Positions 1 through 9,476 of a stretch of 64,000 bases of DNA are shown one piece after another. The DNA is from Flavobacteriaceae bacterium (GTDB lineage Bacteria; Bacteroidota; Bacteroidia; Flavobacteriales; Flavobacteriaceae). Made by a program: the position numbers and the translations under genes. The notes below the pieces were generated by a model. The model was not told the DNA's origin. It did no database searches and saw nothing but the letters and a program-made list of their open reading frames with translations. The stretch lies in NCBI GenBank assembly GCA_024763245.1, contig JANTFW010000002.1, positions 1-64,000 of the forward strand, read 5' to 3'. Numbering within the stretch: the stretch's first letter is position 1; every line of letters starts with the position of its first letter.

Positions 1-987
1 GCACAACTTGAACAATTATATGATAAAGCCGGAGAAGCCGTATACAACCAATACAAAGGTAGGTATGCCGATTATATCAAGGGAATGTACAAAGACTTTG
101 ATCCTGAAATTGACCAAGAAGTCTTTGCAACCCTTATAGATTTATATGTAAAGAATATAGATCATAAATATGTGAGTAAAACTATTTTAAAGACCTTACA
201 AGATAAATCAGCTAGTGAATTTGCTAAGGAACTTTACAGCAACACTATTCTTACAGATGGCACTAAAATTATAGCACTTATTAATGGTGATTATAAAGAT
301 TTAAAAGCGGCACTTGACACTGATAAAGCCTTTAAAGTTGCTATGGAACAACGCCTGCTAATTGATAAAGAAGTTAGTGCTCCTTATAATAAACTGAATG
401 CTGAAATACAAAACTTGATGCGTTTATATATGAAAGGTCAGATGGTCGTATTTCCAGAAAAGAAATTTTATCCGGATGCAAATAGCACACTTCGTGTTGC
501 TTACGGAAAAGTAAAAGGATATAACCCTAAAGATGCCGTGTATTATGAACCACAAACACACCTTAGTGGGGTGATTGAAAAATACAAACCCGGCGATTAT
601 GAATTTGATGTACCCAAAAAACTTATTGATCTTTATGATTCTAAAGATTATGGTGCTTATGGGAAAGATGGAAGAATGCCGGTATGTTATCTAGCTACCA
701 ATCATATTACCGGCGGAAACTCCGGAAGTCCGGTTATAGATGCCCATGGTAACCTTATTGGTTTGGCATTTGATGGGGTATGGGAAGGAACTATGGAAGA
801 TATATTCTACAAACCCGAAGTATGTATGAGCATAATGGTTGATGCTCGTTACGTTCTTTTTATTATTGATAAATTTGGTGGGGCAACAAACCTTATTGAT
901 GAGTTAACAATTGTTCATCCGAAGAAAGAAAAAAAGGAAACGATAAAAAATAGCAAAAAAGGAAAAAAGAAAAAGAAAAAGAAATAA
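1..987 (+). CDS. S46 family dipeptidyl peptidase (DPP7-like), 3' part
   Basis: The reading frame is open from the first base, so the 5' end lies outside the window; 328 codons are visible. It belongs to peptidase family S46 (DPP7/DPP11), periplasmic or surface serine peptidases that release dipeptides for growth on peptides. The catalytic-serine motif GNSGSPV is encoded at 715-735, with the nucleophile Ser at 721-723. Eighteen residues downstream of that Ser the sequence reads FDG; in characterised enzymes Gly at this S1 position goes with DPP7-type (hydrophobic P1) and Arg with DPP11-type (acidic P1) specificity. The C terminus is a lysine-rich tail ending in seven Lys, which is unusual for an exported enzyme. 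A terminator follows at once. Family call is firm; DPP7 subtype is inferred. Confidence 0.92.
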   Translation, partial: AQLEQLYDKAGEAVYNQYKGRYADYIKGMYKDFDPEIDQEVFATLIDLYVKNIDHKYVSKTILKTLQDKSASEFAKELYSNTILTDGTKIIALINGDYKDLKAALDTDKAFKVAMEQRLLIDKEVSAPYNKLNAEIQNLMRLYMKGQMVVFPEKKFYPDANSTLRVAYGKVKGYNPKDAVYYEPQTHLSGVIEKYKPGDYEFDVPKKLIDLYDSKDYGAYGKDGRMPVCYLATNHITGGNSGSPVIDAHGNLIGLAFDGVWEGTMEDIFYKPEVCMSIMVDARYVLFIIDKFGGATNLIDELTIVHPKKEKKETIKNSKKGKKKKKKK

Positions 988-997
988 TCTAAACTAT

Positions 998-1030
998 AAA
1001 AAAGCCTTTCATTACTTGAAGGGCTTTTTT
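998..1030 (+). terminator. Rho-independent terminator of the S46 peptidase gene
   Basis: The arm AAAAAAGCCTTTC pairs with GAAGGGCTTTTTT (one G-T pair) around a short loop and ends in a T run, 11 bases after the peptidase stop codon. The A/T symmetry means it could also stop transcripts leaving the tRNA-Pro genes on the minus strand. Confidence 0.85.
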
Positions 1031-1049
1031 ATTTTTAAGCTTTGGTAAG

Positions 1050-1126
<77 letters not shown>

Positions 1127-1187
1127 TATAAAAAAAGAAAAAACCAAGCAAACCATACAAAGAAAGTCCGCTTGGTAGAAACTATTG

Positions 1188-1261
1188 TCGGGATGACAGG
1201 ATTTGAACCTGCGACCCCTTGCACCCCATGCAAGTACGCTACCGGGCTGCGCCACATCCCG
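1188..1261 (-). tRNA. tRNA-Pro (anticodon GGG)
   Basis: Minus-strand cloverleaf with acceptor CGGGATG/CATCCCG, anticodon stem CTTGC/GCAAG, loop ATGGGGT (anticodon GGG) and the same T-arm as its neighbour. 74 nt, no encoded CCA. Together with the CGG gene it forms a two-tRNA transcript read from the promoter at about 1293-1322. Confidence 0.95.
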
Positions 1262-1292
1262 AGAATATATCTTCCTCTCTTTTTTGGAACTG

Positions 1293-1322
1293 CAAATTTA
1301 ACAATTAGGTTTTGAAATCAAC
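1293..1322 (-). promoter_or_regulatory. Predicted promoter of the tRNA-Pro pair
   Basis: On the minus strand, -7 element TAAATTTG (1300-1293) fits the Bacteroidetes consensus TAnnTTTG. GTTG (1322-1319), 18 bases upstream, is a one-mismatch -33 element. The start would fall some 25 bases before the tRNA 5' end. Confidence 0.6.
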
Positions 1323-1342
1323 ACTAAATATTAAAAAATTTA

Positions 1343-1350
1343 TATATTTG
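1343..1350 (+). promoter_or_regulatory. -7 element upstream of the subtilase gene
   Basis: TATATTTG matches TAnnTTTG and lies 26 bases before the ATG. No TTTG -33 box is seen at 19-21 bases spacing. It is divergent from the tRNA-Pro promoter. Confidence 0.55.
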
Positions 1351-1376
1351 GAGAATTAACCAAACTTATTTATACC

Positions 1377-2864
1377 ATGACAAAATATTTATTTATCTTA
1401 CTTACCGCCTTATTCGTTACTTTTTCCTCTTGTAACAAAGAAACCGACCTTACCGGTGCTCATGTAGAAAACCCACAACAAGACCCCACCACACCCTTGA
1501 GTGCCAGTGAAATTCAATCTAAAATAGATGAATCTTTTCAGAATACAGGTTCCTTTAATTGGGCACAAGCCAGCAATCTACTACTATGGAGTGCCACTGT
1601 AAATGGCGATAATATACTATCCGTAGGTTACGGGTCTGAAAGTTTTACAGAAAACAGGAGTACCCTTCAGAATCTTCAGAAAAAACAACTTATTCAACTT
1701 ATTGCCAACACAGAAAAAAAGAAAAGTGCCGATATTTTAATTTATGAAAATGACGTGTTAAATTATTTTGATATTCAGGTAAGCCAATATACTACCATTG
1801 CAAAACTTCGGGAATTAGGACAAATCCGATATTTAGAACCAAACGGATATGAATTACCTAGTACTGCACAACGTAGTGAATCCGGTTGCTCAACAAGCTC
1901 TGAGAATATTGCAAGTGCCGATTATGGTACCTTGAGTAGCGGTGCTAAAATTCCTTGGAGTTATTATGAGCACAATATTAATAAAGCGTGGAACTATAGC
2001 AAAGGCCGTGGTATTGGTGTAGGTGTTATTGATACAGGTGTTTCGGATTACCAAGCTAATATGGGTTATAAATTTGATGATTATTACAGCAATCGATATA
2101 TCCAAAAATACGGAACTTATGTAGACTCTTGGAAATGGTGGGCTACCAACACAGACGGATATCACGACAAATGTGGTCATGGAACCAGTTCTTGTAGTTC
2201 GGTTGCTGCACCAAATAACAATTCGGGTCTACCAGTTGGAGTAGCTTATGAATGTAACCTTATTTCATACAGAGGAACCAGTGATGTAGTTCTTAATGGG
2301 TATCACGAACGACGTGGTGTAACAGAAGCCTTGCAGCAATTAGCCGTAAGAAATGATGTTAAAATTATTTCTATGTCTATTGGCTATCCTTGGTCTATCG
2401 GAAATATTAGAGATGCTGTTGTTTATGCATATAGCAAAAACAAAATGATTCTTGCAGCAGGAGGAACGTCTACATCGTATACCAATTGGTATCCTGTAAT
2501 ATTTCCTGCTAGTATGAGTGAAACTATTGCAGTAACCGGAGTAGAAGAAGATACACAATATGATGAATGTGATGTATGCCATTACGGAAGCCAAATTGAT
2601 TTTACTTATGTAATGGAACGTGCTAACAATCATCACCAACCCGTTACCGGATATTACAACAATAGCTCGAGTTATTTTGGCGGCTCATCTGTGGCTACTG
2701 CTTCAACAGCGGGAATTGCCGCTTTAATTTGGGCTAAATACCCCAATTGGTCAAGAGAGCAGGTTTTTGCAAGAATGAAATGGGCGGCAGCACTATATCC
2801 AAATAAAAGTAGTGATTTTGGCTATGGTAATATAGATGCGCTTAAAGCAGTAAGAGGATATTAA
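1377..2864 (+). CDS. S8 (subtilisin-like) serine protease, lipoprotein
   Basis: 495 residues. The N terminus is a lipoprotein signal peptide with lipobox TFSSC (Cys19), so the protein should be anchored in a periplasmic-side membrane or at the surface. After a propeptide-like region of about 190 residues comes a subtilase domain with the full triad: Asp219 in GVIDTGV, His268 in CGHGTS and Ser438 in GGSSVAT. The domain runs almost to the C terminus; no type IX sorting domain follows, which fits lipoprotein rather than T9SS export. It is monocistronic, with its own -7 element and a strong terminator. The substrate cannot be told from sequence; an extracytoplasmic protein-degrading role is inferred. 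It is encoded next to a dipeptidyl peptidase, so both may serve peptide use. Confidence 0.9.
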   Translation: MTKYLFILLTALFVTFSSCNKETDLTGAHVENPQQDPTTPLSASEIQSKIDESFQNTGSFNWAQASNLLLWSATVNGDNILSVGYGSESFTENRSTLQNLQKKQLIQLIANTEKKKSADILIYENDVLNYFDIQVSQYTTIAKLRELGQIRYLEPNGYELPSTAQRSESGCSTSSENIASADYGTLSSGAKIPWSYYEHNINKAWNYSKGRGIGVGVIDTGVSDYQANMGYKFDDYYSNRYIQKYGTYVDSWKWWATNTDGYHDKCGHGTSSCSSVAAPNNNSGLPVGVAYECNLISYRGTSDVVLNGYHERRGVTEALQQLAVRNDVKIISMSIGYPWSIGNIRDAVVYAYSKNKMILAAGGTSTSYTNWYPVIFPASMSETIAVTGVEEDTQYDECDVCHYGSQIDFTYVMERANNHHQPVTGYYNNSSSYFGGSSVATASTAGIAALIWAKYPNWSREQVFARMKWAAALYPNKSSDFGYGNIDALKAVRGY

Positions 2865-2874
2865 AACGAAATAT

Positions 2875-2917
2875 AAAAGAATCAGGGTTTCGCTTTACGC
2901 GAAACCCTGATTCTTTT
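2875..2917. terminator. Bidirectional terminator between convergent genes
   Basis: A perfect 19-bp stem (left arm 2875-2893, right arm 2899-2917) with a 5-base loop. A-rich and T-rich flanks make it work on both strands, between the subtilase gene and the carboxyltransferase gene. Confidence 0.93.
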
Positions 2918-2942
2918 CTTACCTGTTCATAAGAGTTTTTAG

Positions 2943-4481
2943 CTATAAAGGAATATTCCCATGTTTTCGCTTCGGTCTATTTACTTCTTTTCCTTCTAGC
3001 ATTGCAAATGCCTTGATAAGTTTTCGCCTGGTGTTTTTGGGTAGTATTACCTCATCTATAAAACCACGTTCTACGGCACTATACGGATTAGCAAATTTCT
3101 CGGCATATTCTTTTTCTTTTTGTAATAACATGGCTTGTGAATCGTCCGCTTTAGCTATCTCTTTTCTGAAAATAATTTCACTAGCCCCTTTTGCTCCCAT
3201 AACGGCTATTTCCGCACTAGGCCAAGCAAAATTCATATCGGCACCAATGTGTTTAGAGTTCATTACATCATAAGCACCGCCATAGGCTTTACGGGTAATT
3301 ACAGTAATTCTAGGCACTGTAGCTTCACTAAAGGCATAAAGCAATTTTGCACCATTCACAATAATTCCATTCCATTCTTGATCGGTTCCCGGCAAAAAAC
3401 CAGGAACATCTTCTAATACTAATAAAGGAATATTAAAACTATCACAAAAACGTACAAAACGTGCTGCCTTTTTACTAGATTCTACATCTAATACACCGGC
3501 TAAACTCATAGGCTGATTCGCTACAATGCCTATACTCTTACCGGCTAATCTGGCAAAACCGACAACAATATTATCGGCATATTCTTTATGGATTTCATAA
3601 AAGGAATGGCTATCTACAATTCCTTTAATTACAGTAATAATATCATAGGGCTTATTGGCGCTTTCGGGAACAATGCCTTCCAACTCTTCACGTATTTCAT
3701 CCCCTAGCGTAAAACCTAACTCAGGGGTAAGTACCCTGTTATTTTGCGGCATATAACTCAGCAATCGCTTGATAGATTCCAAAGCCTCAATGTCATTAGA
3801 AGCGGTCATATGGGTTACCCCGGATTTACTGGCATGAGTATGCGCTCCACCCAATTCCTCCGACGTTACTGTTTCATTGGTTACCGTTTTCACAACATTA
3901 GGTCCTGTGACAAACATATAGCTCGTTTGCTCCACCATAATGGTAAAGTCAGTCATTGCCGGGGAATAAACAGCACCACCGGCACAGGGCCCCATAATGG
4001 CAGAAATTTGGGGAATAACACCGGAGGCTTGAACATTTCTATAAAAGATATCGGCATAACCACCTAAAGATCGTACACCTTCCTGAATTCTAGCTCCTCC
4101 AGAATCGTTAAGACCAATAACAGGTGCTCCTACTTGAATAGCCATATCCATAATTTTACAGATTTTTTCGGCATGTGTTTCTGATAAAGAACCCCCAAAA
4201 ACTGTAAAATCTTGTGCGAACACATACACCAACCTTTCATTAATGGTCCCATAACCGGTTACGACTCCATCACCATATATCTTTTGTTTATCCATGCCAA
4301 AATCGGTAGTACGATGCACTACTAAAGCTCCAATCTCTTCAAAAGATCCATCGTCTAATAGGTATTGTATACGTTCTCTAGCCGTCAATTGCCCCTTAGC
4401 ATGCTGCTTATCAATGCGTATTTGGCCACCACCTAAATAGGCCTGTTGTAGTTTTTCTTGTAATTGTTTTATTTTATCCAT
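2943..4481 (-). CDS. pccB: Acyl-CoA carboxylase carboxyltransferase subunit (probably propionyl-CoA)
   Basis: 512 residues of the biotin-dependent carboxyltransferase family: an N half (about 30-260) and a C half (about 270-500) of the crotonase-like fold, with GGARIQEGV and the oxyanion GPCAGGAVY region. It moves CO2 from carboxybiotin to an acyl-CoA. Asp405 in YGGAYDVM sits at the position known from Streptomyces PccB (Asp422) to favour propionyl-CoA, where acetyl-CoA enzymes have Ile. It is last in a transcript phoH – BCCP – BC – this gene, 23 bases after the biotin carboxylase. The likely product, methylmalonyl-CoA, feeds succinyl-CoA during odd-chain fatty acid or branched amino acid breakdown. 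Family certain; substrate inferred from one residue. Confidence 0.93.
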   Translation of the reverse strand: MDKIKQLQEKLQQAYLGGGQIRIDKQHAKGQLTARERIQYLLDDGSFEEIGALVVHRTTDFGMDKQKIYGDGVVTGYGTINERLVYVFAQDFTVFGGSLSETHAEKICKIMDMAIQVGAPVIGLNDSGGARIQEGVRSLGGYADIFYRNVQASGVIPQISAIMGPCAGGAVYSPAMTDFTIMVEQTSYMFVTGPNVVKTVTNETVTSEELGGAHTHASKSGVTHMTASNDIEALESIKRLLSYMPQNNRVLTPELGFTLGDEIREELEGIVPESANKPYDIITVIKGIVDSHSFYEIHKEYADNIVVGFARLAGKSIGIVANQPMSLAGVLDVESSKKAARFVRFCDSFNIPLLVLEDVPGFLPGTDQEWNGIIVNGAKLLYAFSEATVPRITVITRKAYGGAYDVMNSKHIGADMNFAWPSAEIAVMGAKGASEIIFRKEIAKADDSQAMLLQKEKEYAEKFANPYSAVERGFIDEVILPKNTRRKLIKAFAMLEGKEVNRPKRKHGNIPL

Positions 4482-4504
4482 TTTACTTCTTTTTACTTAA
4501 AAAA

Positions 4505-5992
4505 CTATTTATTAAACAAGGTTTGTACCGCTGGTTTCGGTTGTGTTTGAGGCATCCTAATTCGATTCATATCTTTAAGATATAAATGTAATGCAAGCTT
4601 TGCCGCTACTAAGGCTTCATTTTTGTAGGCTTCTTCCAATACTTCGGGTGCATAGTATTCTTTAACAAAATGCGTGTTAAAATTTCCTGACTTGAATGCT
4701 GGATGTTCACAGACAAACTTTCCAAAAGCTAAAGTGGTTTGAATACCTTGAATATCATACAACTCAATGGCCTCAATCATCTTTGCTATGGCCTCGTCTC
4801 TATTTTTACCATAAGTAATTAACTTCGACAGCATAGGGTCGTAATAAATTGGGACTTCCATTCCCTCCGTAAATCCATTATCAACACGAATAGTATCGCC
4901 AACAGGCAATTTGTAGGTTTCTAATTTACCGATACTAGGCATAAAATGTTGTAATGAATCTTCGGCATAAACGCGTAGTTCTAGTGCATGACCTTTAATA
5001 GAAAGATCCTTTTGTGAAAATGACAGTGCTTCTCCTTGTGCAATTCGTATTTGTTGCTCGACCAAATCCAATCCTGTAATCCATTCGGTAACAGGATGTT
5101 CTACTTGTAAACGCGTATTCATTTCTAAAAAATAGAAGTTTTTGTCAGCATCCATCAAAAATTCGACCGTTCCTGCTCCTACATAGTCACAAGACTTGGC
5201 TACGTTTACGGCTGCTGCTCCCATTTCTTTACGAATTTGGGGGGTTAAAATACTGGAAGGTGCCTCTTCTACTACTTTTTGATGGCGTCTTTGAATACTA
5301 CACTCTCTTTCAAAAAGATGCACGATATGGCCATGTGTATCGGCTAAAACTTGAATTTCAATATGTCGTGGTGAATTGACATATTTTTCGATAAAGACTG
5401 CACCATTTCCAAAAGCGGATACGGCTTCACTGATAGCACGTTCCATTTGCTCTTCGAGATCCGATTCTTTATCAACCACTCGCATTCCCTTTCCTCCTCC
5501 TCCGGCAGCAGCTTTTATTAATATCGGAAAGCCTATTTGTTTAGCCGTTTCAATAGCAACGGATACTTCGGTAACGGCTTTATCAATACCGGGAACCATA
5601 GGAATATCATAATTTTTAACGGCTTCTTTTGCCGCCAATTTATCACCCATCATTTGAATTGCCTTTGGCTTTGGTCCAATAAAAATAAGACCTTCATCAA
5701 TAACCTTTTGAGCAAAATCGGCATTTTCACTTAAAAAACCATATCCCGGGTGTATCGCATCTACATTTAATTCCTTGGCAACAGCTATAATTTTATCACC
5801 TAATAAATAAGAGGAATTAGAAGGAGCTTCGCCAATACATATTGCCTCATCGGCTAATTGAACGTGAGGTGCATTGCGATCTGCTGTTGAAAAAACAGCT
5901 ACCGTTTTAATCCCCATTTTTTGAGCTGTTTTAAATACTCGTACAGCAATTTCTCCTCTATTAGCTACTAATATTTTTTGTATTTTTTTCAT
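4505..5992 (-). CDS. Biotin carboxylase subunit of acyl-CoA carboxylase
   Basis: 495 residues of the ATP-grasp biotin carboxylase family. It has an N-terminal Rossmann-like domain (ILVANRGEIAVRVF, from residue 6), the glycine-rich ATP loop KAAAGGGGKGMRVV, catalytic-core motifs FIEKYV and EMNTRLQVEHPVTE, and the C-terminal biotin carboxylase cap to about 450. It ATP-dependently carboxylates biotin on the carrier protein encoded 29 bases upstream. The roughly 45 residues after the cap are not a biotinyl domain, so this is the separate-subunit form rather than an alpha-subunit fusion. AccC of fatty-acid synthesis is very similar, so assignment to the propionyl-type complex rests on gene neighbourhood. 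Confidence 0.93.
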   Translation of the reverse strand: MKKIQKILVANRGEIAVRVFKTAQKMGIKTVAVFSTADRNAPHVQLADEAICIGEAPSNSSYLLGDKIIAVAKELNVDAIHPGYGFLSENADFAQKVIDEGLIFIGPKPKAIQMMGDKLAAKEAVKNYDIPMVPGIDKAVTEVSVAIETAKQIGFPILIKAAAGGGGKGMRVVDKESDLEEQMERAISEAVSAFGNGAVFIEKYVNSPRHIEIQVLADTHGHIVHLFERECSIQRRHQKVVEEAPSSILTPQIRKEMGAAAVNVAKSCDYVGAGTVEFLMDADKNFYFLEMNTRLQVEHPVTEWITGLDLVEQQIRIAQGEALSFSQKDLSIKGHALELRVYAEDSLQHFMPSIGKLETYKLPVGDTIRVDNGFTEGMEVPIYYDPMLSKLITYGKNRDEAIAKMIEAIELYDIQGIQTTLAFGKFVCEHPAFKSGNFNTHFVKEYYAPEVLEEAYKNEALVAAKLALHLYLKDMNRIRMPQTQPKPAVQTLFNK

Positions 5993-6021
5993 CGGTCTAA
6001 ATATTGTCTTTTCTCCTCGAG

Positions 6022-6501
6022 TTATTCTATTTCTATCAGTAATTGTCGCTTATCCACAGCATCTCCTTTTTTAACTTGAATCGTTTTAACAGTTCCATCT
6101 TTAGGAGCTAATAACAGATTTTCCATTTTCATTGCTTCCAACACGAGTAAAGCATCTCCTTCCTTAACTTCCTGCCCTTCATTAACTTGTACCTCTATCA
6201 CTAAACCCGGCATTGGAGCAGTAAGATGGGCTCCTTTTTGCTTAACACCAACGGTAAGTCCTAACTTCGTGATTAATTGGTCTAAAGGATCTTTAATCTC
6301 AACAGTATAAACAGAACCATTTGCCTTTATGCTATATTTTTTCTGACTAAAATCGGCATGAATCACTTCAAGTTCTTGAGATTGGTTTTCGTCAAGAACG
6401 TTATATTTATTTTTATCTTTACGAATACTATCGAGTGAAACGGATTCTTCGAATTCAAAATCGTAGTTATTATTTACCTTTATTATATATTTATTTTCCA
6501 T
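6022..6501 (-). CDS. Biotin carboxyl carrier protein of acyl-CoA carboxylase
   Basis: 159 residues. The C-terminal 70 residues form a biotinyl/lipoyl-attachment domain with EAMKMEN; Lys125 is the expected biotinylation site. The N-terminal half (about 1-85) is a small beta-rich region, as in gamma/BCCP subunits of decarboxylase and propionyl-CoA carboxylase complexes, linked directly to the swinging domain. It lies between phoH (16 bases) and the biotin carboxylase gene (29 bases). It carries carboxybiotin between the other two subunits. The subunit role is clear; which acyl-CoA is served is inferred from PccB. Confidence 0.9.
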   Translation of the reverse strand: MENKYIIKVNNNYDFEFEESVSLDSIRKDKNKYNVLDENQSQELEVIHADFSQKKYSIKANGSVYTVEIKDPLDQLITKLGLTVGVKQKGAHLTAPMPGLVIEVQVNEGQEVKEGDALLVLEAMKMENLLLAPKDGTVKTIQVKKGDAVDKRQLLIEIE

Positions 6502-6517
6502 AAAACCTTATATAAAA

Positions 6518-7468
6518 TTATTCTAATTCAAGTTCTTTGTAGGCCGAAATAATTTTCTTTACTAACCGATGTCGCATTACATCCTTATCATCTAACTGAA
6601 CGATAGATATACCCGGTACATTTTTTAAGGCTAATAGGGATTCTTTTAGGCCTGATATTTGCTTTTTAGGTAAATCAATTTGACCCGGGTCTCCTGTTAC
6701 AATAAATTTGGCATTCTGCCCCATTCTTGTCAGGAACATCTTCATTTGGTTGTGTGTTGTATTTTGGGCTTCATCTAAAATCACAAAAGAGTCATCTAAG
6801 GTTCGCCCTCTCATAAAAGCAAGAGGTGCTATTTGAATTACCCCTTTTTCTATATAAGCTTCCAATTTATGAAAAGGAATCATATCTCTTAATGCATCAT
6901 ACAAAGGCTGCATATAAGGGTCTAACTTTTCCTTTAAATCACCGGGCAGAAAACCGAGATTTTCTCCTGCTTCAACAGCCGGTCTTGTTAAAACAATCCT
7001 GCGAACTTCTTTATTTTTTAAAGCTTTTACGGCCATTGCGACAGCCGTATAAGTCTTTCCCGTTCCTGCCGGTCCCACAGCGAAGAGCATATCGTTCTTG
7101 AGCAAAGCATTTACCATTTCTCTTTGGTTTTTTGATTTTGCCTTTATAGAACGTCCATTTACGCCATGTAAGATTACATCTTTTTTGTGAATAGATGATA
7201 TTTCTTCTTCTTGTCCATTAGATAATAATAAGCGTTCTATACTATTATCATCCAAACTATTATATCTTGTAAAATGATTGATCAGAATCTGTAATCGTTT
7301 TTCAAATTCGTTTATGATTTCCGGTTCACCGTACACTTTAATTTGTGTACCACGAGCTATAATTTTAAGTTTTGGAAAATGTTTTTTAATGATTTCCAGG
7401 TATTTATTATTAACCCCAAATAAGTCAGACGGATTCAATTCTGTCAATTCGATAAGTCTTTCGTTCAA
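6518..7468 (-). CDS. phoH: PhoH family ATPase
   Basis: 316 residues of the PhoH/PhoL family. A KH-like N-terminal region (about 20-80) precedes a P-loop domain with Walker A GPAGTGKT and Walker B FVILDEAQN. PhoH-like proteins are cytoplasmic ATPases tied to RNA metabolism and ribosome maturation; the exact reaction is poorly defined. The start is TTG at 7468: the encoded MNERLIELTE matches the usual N terminus and no ATG lies nearby in frame. First gene of the minus-strand set leading into the acyl-CoA carboxylase; the short 16-base gap suggests co-transcription, though no functional link is known. Confidence 0.92.
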   Translation of the reverse strand: MNERLIELTELNPSDLFGVNNKYLEIIKKHFPKLKIIARGTQIKVYGEPEIINEFEKRLQILINHFTRYNSLDDNSIERLLLSNGQEEEISSIHKKDVILHGVNGRSIKAKSKNQREMVNALLKNDMLFAVGPAGTGKTYTAVAMAVKALKNKEVRRIVLTRPAVEAGENLGFLPGDLKEKLDPYMQPLYDALRDMIPFHKLEAYIEKGVIQIAPLAFMRGRTLDDSFVILDEAQNTTHNQMKMFLTRMGQNAKFIVTGDPGQIDLPKKQISGLKESLLALKNVPGISIVQLDDKDVMRHRLVKKIISAYKELELE

Positions 7469-7517
7469 GTGCTGTAAATTTTAAGATAGTTGTATATTAA
7501 AAAGTCCATAATTTGTG

Positions 7518-7525
7518 TAGCTTTG
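7518..7525 (+). promoter_or_regulatory. -7 element for the gldFG transcript
   Basis: TAGCTTTG fits TAnnTTTG and lies about 75 bases before the ATG of the first gene in the divergent phoH/SAM-hydrolase interval. No good -33 box is seen. Confidence 0.4.
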
Positions 7526-7599
7526 TCACTAAAATTATTCTGCTAAGTTAATAAAAAAAGAGAGTCGTTTTAAAGGAGTTATAAATATTAATATTACGA

Positions 7600-8430
7600 A
7601 TGTCGGTCATTACTTTAACATCTGATTTTGGAATAAAAGACTACTCGGTAGCTGCCGTTAAGGGTCGCTTATTGCAAGATTTACCAGCTGTTACTATTGT
7701 TGATATTAGTCATAATATTACCCCTTTTAATATTCCCGAAACAGCTTATATTGTTAAGGCAGCTTACCCAAATTTTCCCAAAAAAACCTTACATATTATT
7801 GGTGTTGACGGTGAAAAAAATAATTTACATAAACACGTAGTTATCCAAGCCAAAAATCACTATTTTATTGGGGCTGATAATGGTATTTTCTCCTTGCTAT
7901 TTCCAAAAGAAGCTATTGAAGAAATTATTGATATTCATCATCCAAAATCACAGCATAGTAGTTTTCCCACACTAGATGTTTTTGTAGATGTGGCGGCTGA
8001 GATTGTAAACGGGACGCCTTTAGCCAATCTTGGAGAGCCCATAAATCAGGTAAAAGAATGGGTACAGAATACACCTAACAGTGCTCATCACAATGAACTC
8101 TTGGGGCATATTGTTTACATAGACCACTTAGGAAATGTCATTACCGATATTTCAAAATCCTTATTTGAAAAATTCAATGACAAACCATCATTTGAAATTA
8201 GTATTAGCAATGCAAAAATTACCAAAATCCACGAAAATTACAGTGCTTTAGTAGATTATAGCTTGCCCAGTGCCCAACGTCAAAAACCCGGAAAAGCCAT
8301 GGCCATTTTTAATTCATTAGGACTATTAGAGATTGCACTCTATAAAGGAATTCCAAATCACGGAGGAAGTGCCGCTAGCTTACTGGGGCTTAGTGTTGGT
8401 GACAGTATTACCATATCATTTAACAATTAA
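7600..8430 (+). CDS. SAM hydroxide adenosyltransferase (DUF62 / SAM hydrolase family)
   Basis: 276 residues. The N terminus ITLTSDFGIKDY carries the conserved Asp motif of the fluorinase/chlorinase/DUF62 fold, and the C-terminal domain ends with GGSAASLLGLSVGD. Family members use water to cleave S-adenosylmethionine into adenosine and methionine; the long loop typical of the halide-using fluorinase is not evident. First of four closely packed plus-strand genes ending in gldFG (12 bases to the next). Why a SAM-cleaving enzyme sits with gliding genes is unknown. Cytoplasmic. Family call is sure; activity is from characterised homologues. Confidence 0.88.
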   Translation: MSVITLTSDFGIKDYSVAAVKGRLLQDLPAVTIVDISHNITPFNIPETAYIVKAAYPNFPKKTLHIIGVDGEKNNLHKHVVIQAKNHYFIGADNGIFSLLFPKEAIEEIIDIHHPKSQHSSFPTLDVFVDVAAEIVNGTPLANLGEPINQVKEWVQNTPNSAHHNELLGHIVYIDHLGNVITDISKSLFEKFNDKPSFEISISNAKITKIHENYSALVDYSLPSAQRQKPGKAMAIFNSLGLLEIALYKGIPNHGGSAASLLGLSVGDSITISFNN

Positions 8431-8441
8431 GACCGTTTATT

Positions 8442-8744
8442 ATGTTTGTACGAATTGTAAAAATGCATTTTAAAGAAACAAAAATCAGTGCTTTTATCAC
8501 TCATTTTAACAGTGTACGAGATCGTGTTCGTAATCAACCAGGCTGTCATTCATTACAACTGTTACAAGATAAGGATAACCCCAATATTTTTTTTACATAC
8601 AGTACTTGGGAAGCTCCTGAAAATTTAGATACTTATCGAAAATCTGAGTTTTTCAAACAGGTGTGGCAAGAAACCAAACAATTATTTGAGGAGAAACCCG
8701 AAGCTTGGAGTGTTCAAGAAGTAAAATCAGATATTCATTACTAA
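8442..8744 (+). CDS. Antibiotic biosynthesis monooxygenase (ABM) fold protein
   Basis: 100 residues of the small dimeric alpha/beta-barrel ABM family. It starts MFVRIVKMHF and has the PGCHSLQLLQD and FFTYSTWEAPENLDTYRKSEFF segments typical of the family. Members include quinone-type monooxygenases and haem-degrading enzymes, but most are uncharacterised and no catalytic residue can be named. Packed 12 bases after the SAM hydrolase gene and 15 bases before gldF, so it is probably co-transcribed with them. Confidence 0.8.
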   Translation: MFVRIVKMHFKETKISAFITHFNSVRDRVRNQPGCHSLQLLQDKDNPNIFFTYSTWEAPENLDTYRKSEFFKQVWQETKQLFEEKPEAWSVQEVKSDIHY

Positions 8745-8759
8745 ATCATATAACAAACC

Positions 8760-9476
8760 ATGGTTTCAATCTTAAAGAAAGAACTTAACGGCTTTTTTAC
8801 CGGTGCAATGGGTTATCTGGTAATTGGGTTGTTTCTTTTGATTAATGGACTTCTATTATGGTTTTTTAAAGGAAATTGGAATATTTTTAATACCGGATTT
8901 GCCGACATGCAAGCTTTTTTTGACACCACTCCATGGTTGTTTTTAGTTTTAATCCCGGCAATAAGTATGAAATCATTTAGTGATGAGTACACAAGCGGCA
9001 CCATTGAATTACTCAAAACCAAACCACTGAGTAACTGGCAGATTGTGATGGGAAAATTTTTAGCTATTTTTTTATTGGTGGTTTTTACATTAATTCCCAC
9101 AAAAATATATGTATTTAGCCTATACAAACTCGCTTCTCCAGAAACTATTGATTTAGGGAGTATCCTAGGCTCTTATATAGGTTTATTAGCCTTAGCGCTA
9201 AGCTTTTCAGCCATAGGTTTGTTTACTTCTATATTATCAACTACTCAAATCATTTCATTTTTAATGGGCGTACTTATCTCTTTTCTATTATTTTATGGAA
9301 TTGAACAATGGGCAATATGGACTCCCAACAGCATTCCGGATATACTTAGAGATAATAGCTTATATACCCATTATAATAATATCGCCAAAGGAGTATTAGA
9401 TACAAGAGATTTGATCTATTTTTTTAGTATTAGCTTTTTATTTTTATACCTTACCAAAATAAAATTAGACCAATAG
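8760..9476 (+). CDS. gldF: Gliding motility ABC transporter permease GldF
   Basis: 238 residues, an ABC-2-type permease with six hydrophobic segments (first at about 18-36, last at about 220-235) and the FSDEYTSGTIELLKTKPLS cytoplasmic loop after the second segment. In Flavobacterium johnsoniae GldF works with GldG and the ATPase GldA in a transporter needed for gliding. The ATPase gene is not in this window, as in other flavobacteria where gldA is unlinked. Its stop codon abuts the gldG start, indicating tight coupling. Confidence 0.92.
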   Translation: MVSILKKELNGFFTGAMGYLVIGLFLLINGLLLWFFKGNWNIFNTGFADMQAFFDTTPWLFLVLIPAISMKSFSDEYTSGTIELLKTKPLSNWQIVMGKFLAIFLLVVFTLIPTKIYVFSLYKLASPETIDLGSILGSYIGLLALALSFSAIGLFTSILSTTQIISFLMGVLISFLLFYGIEQWAIWTPNSIPDILRDNSLYTHYNNIAKGVLDTRDLIYFFSISFLFLYLTKIKLDQ

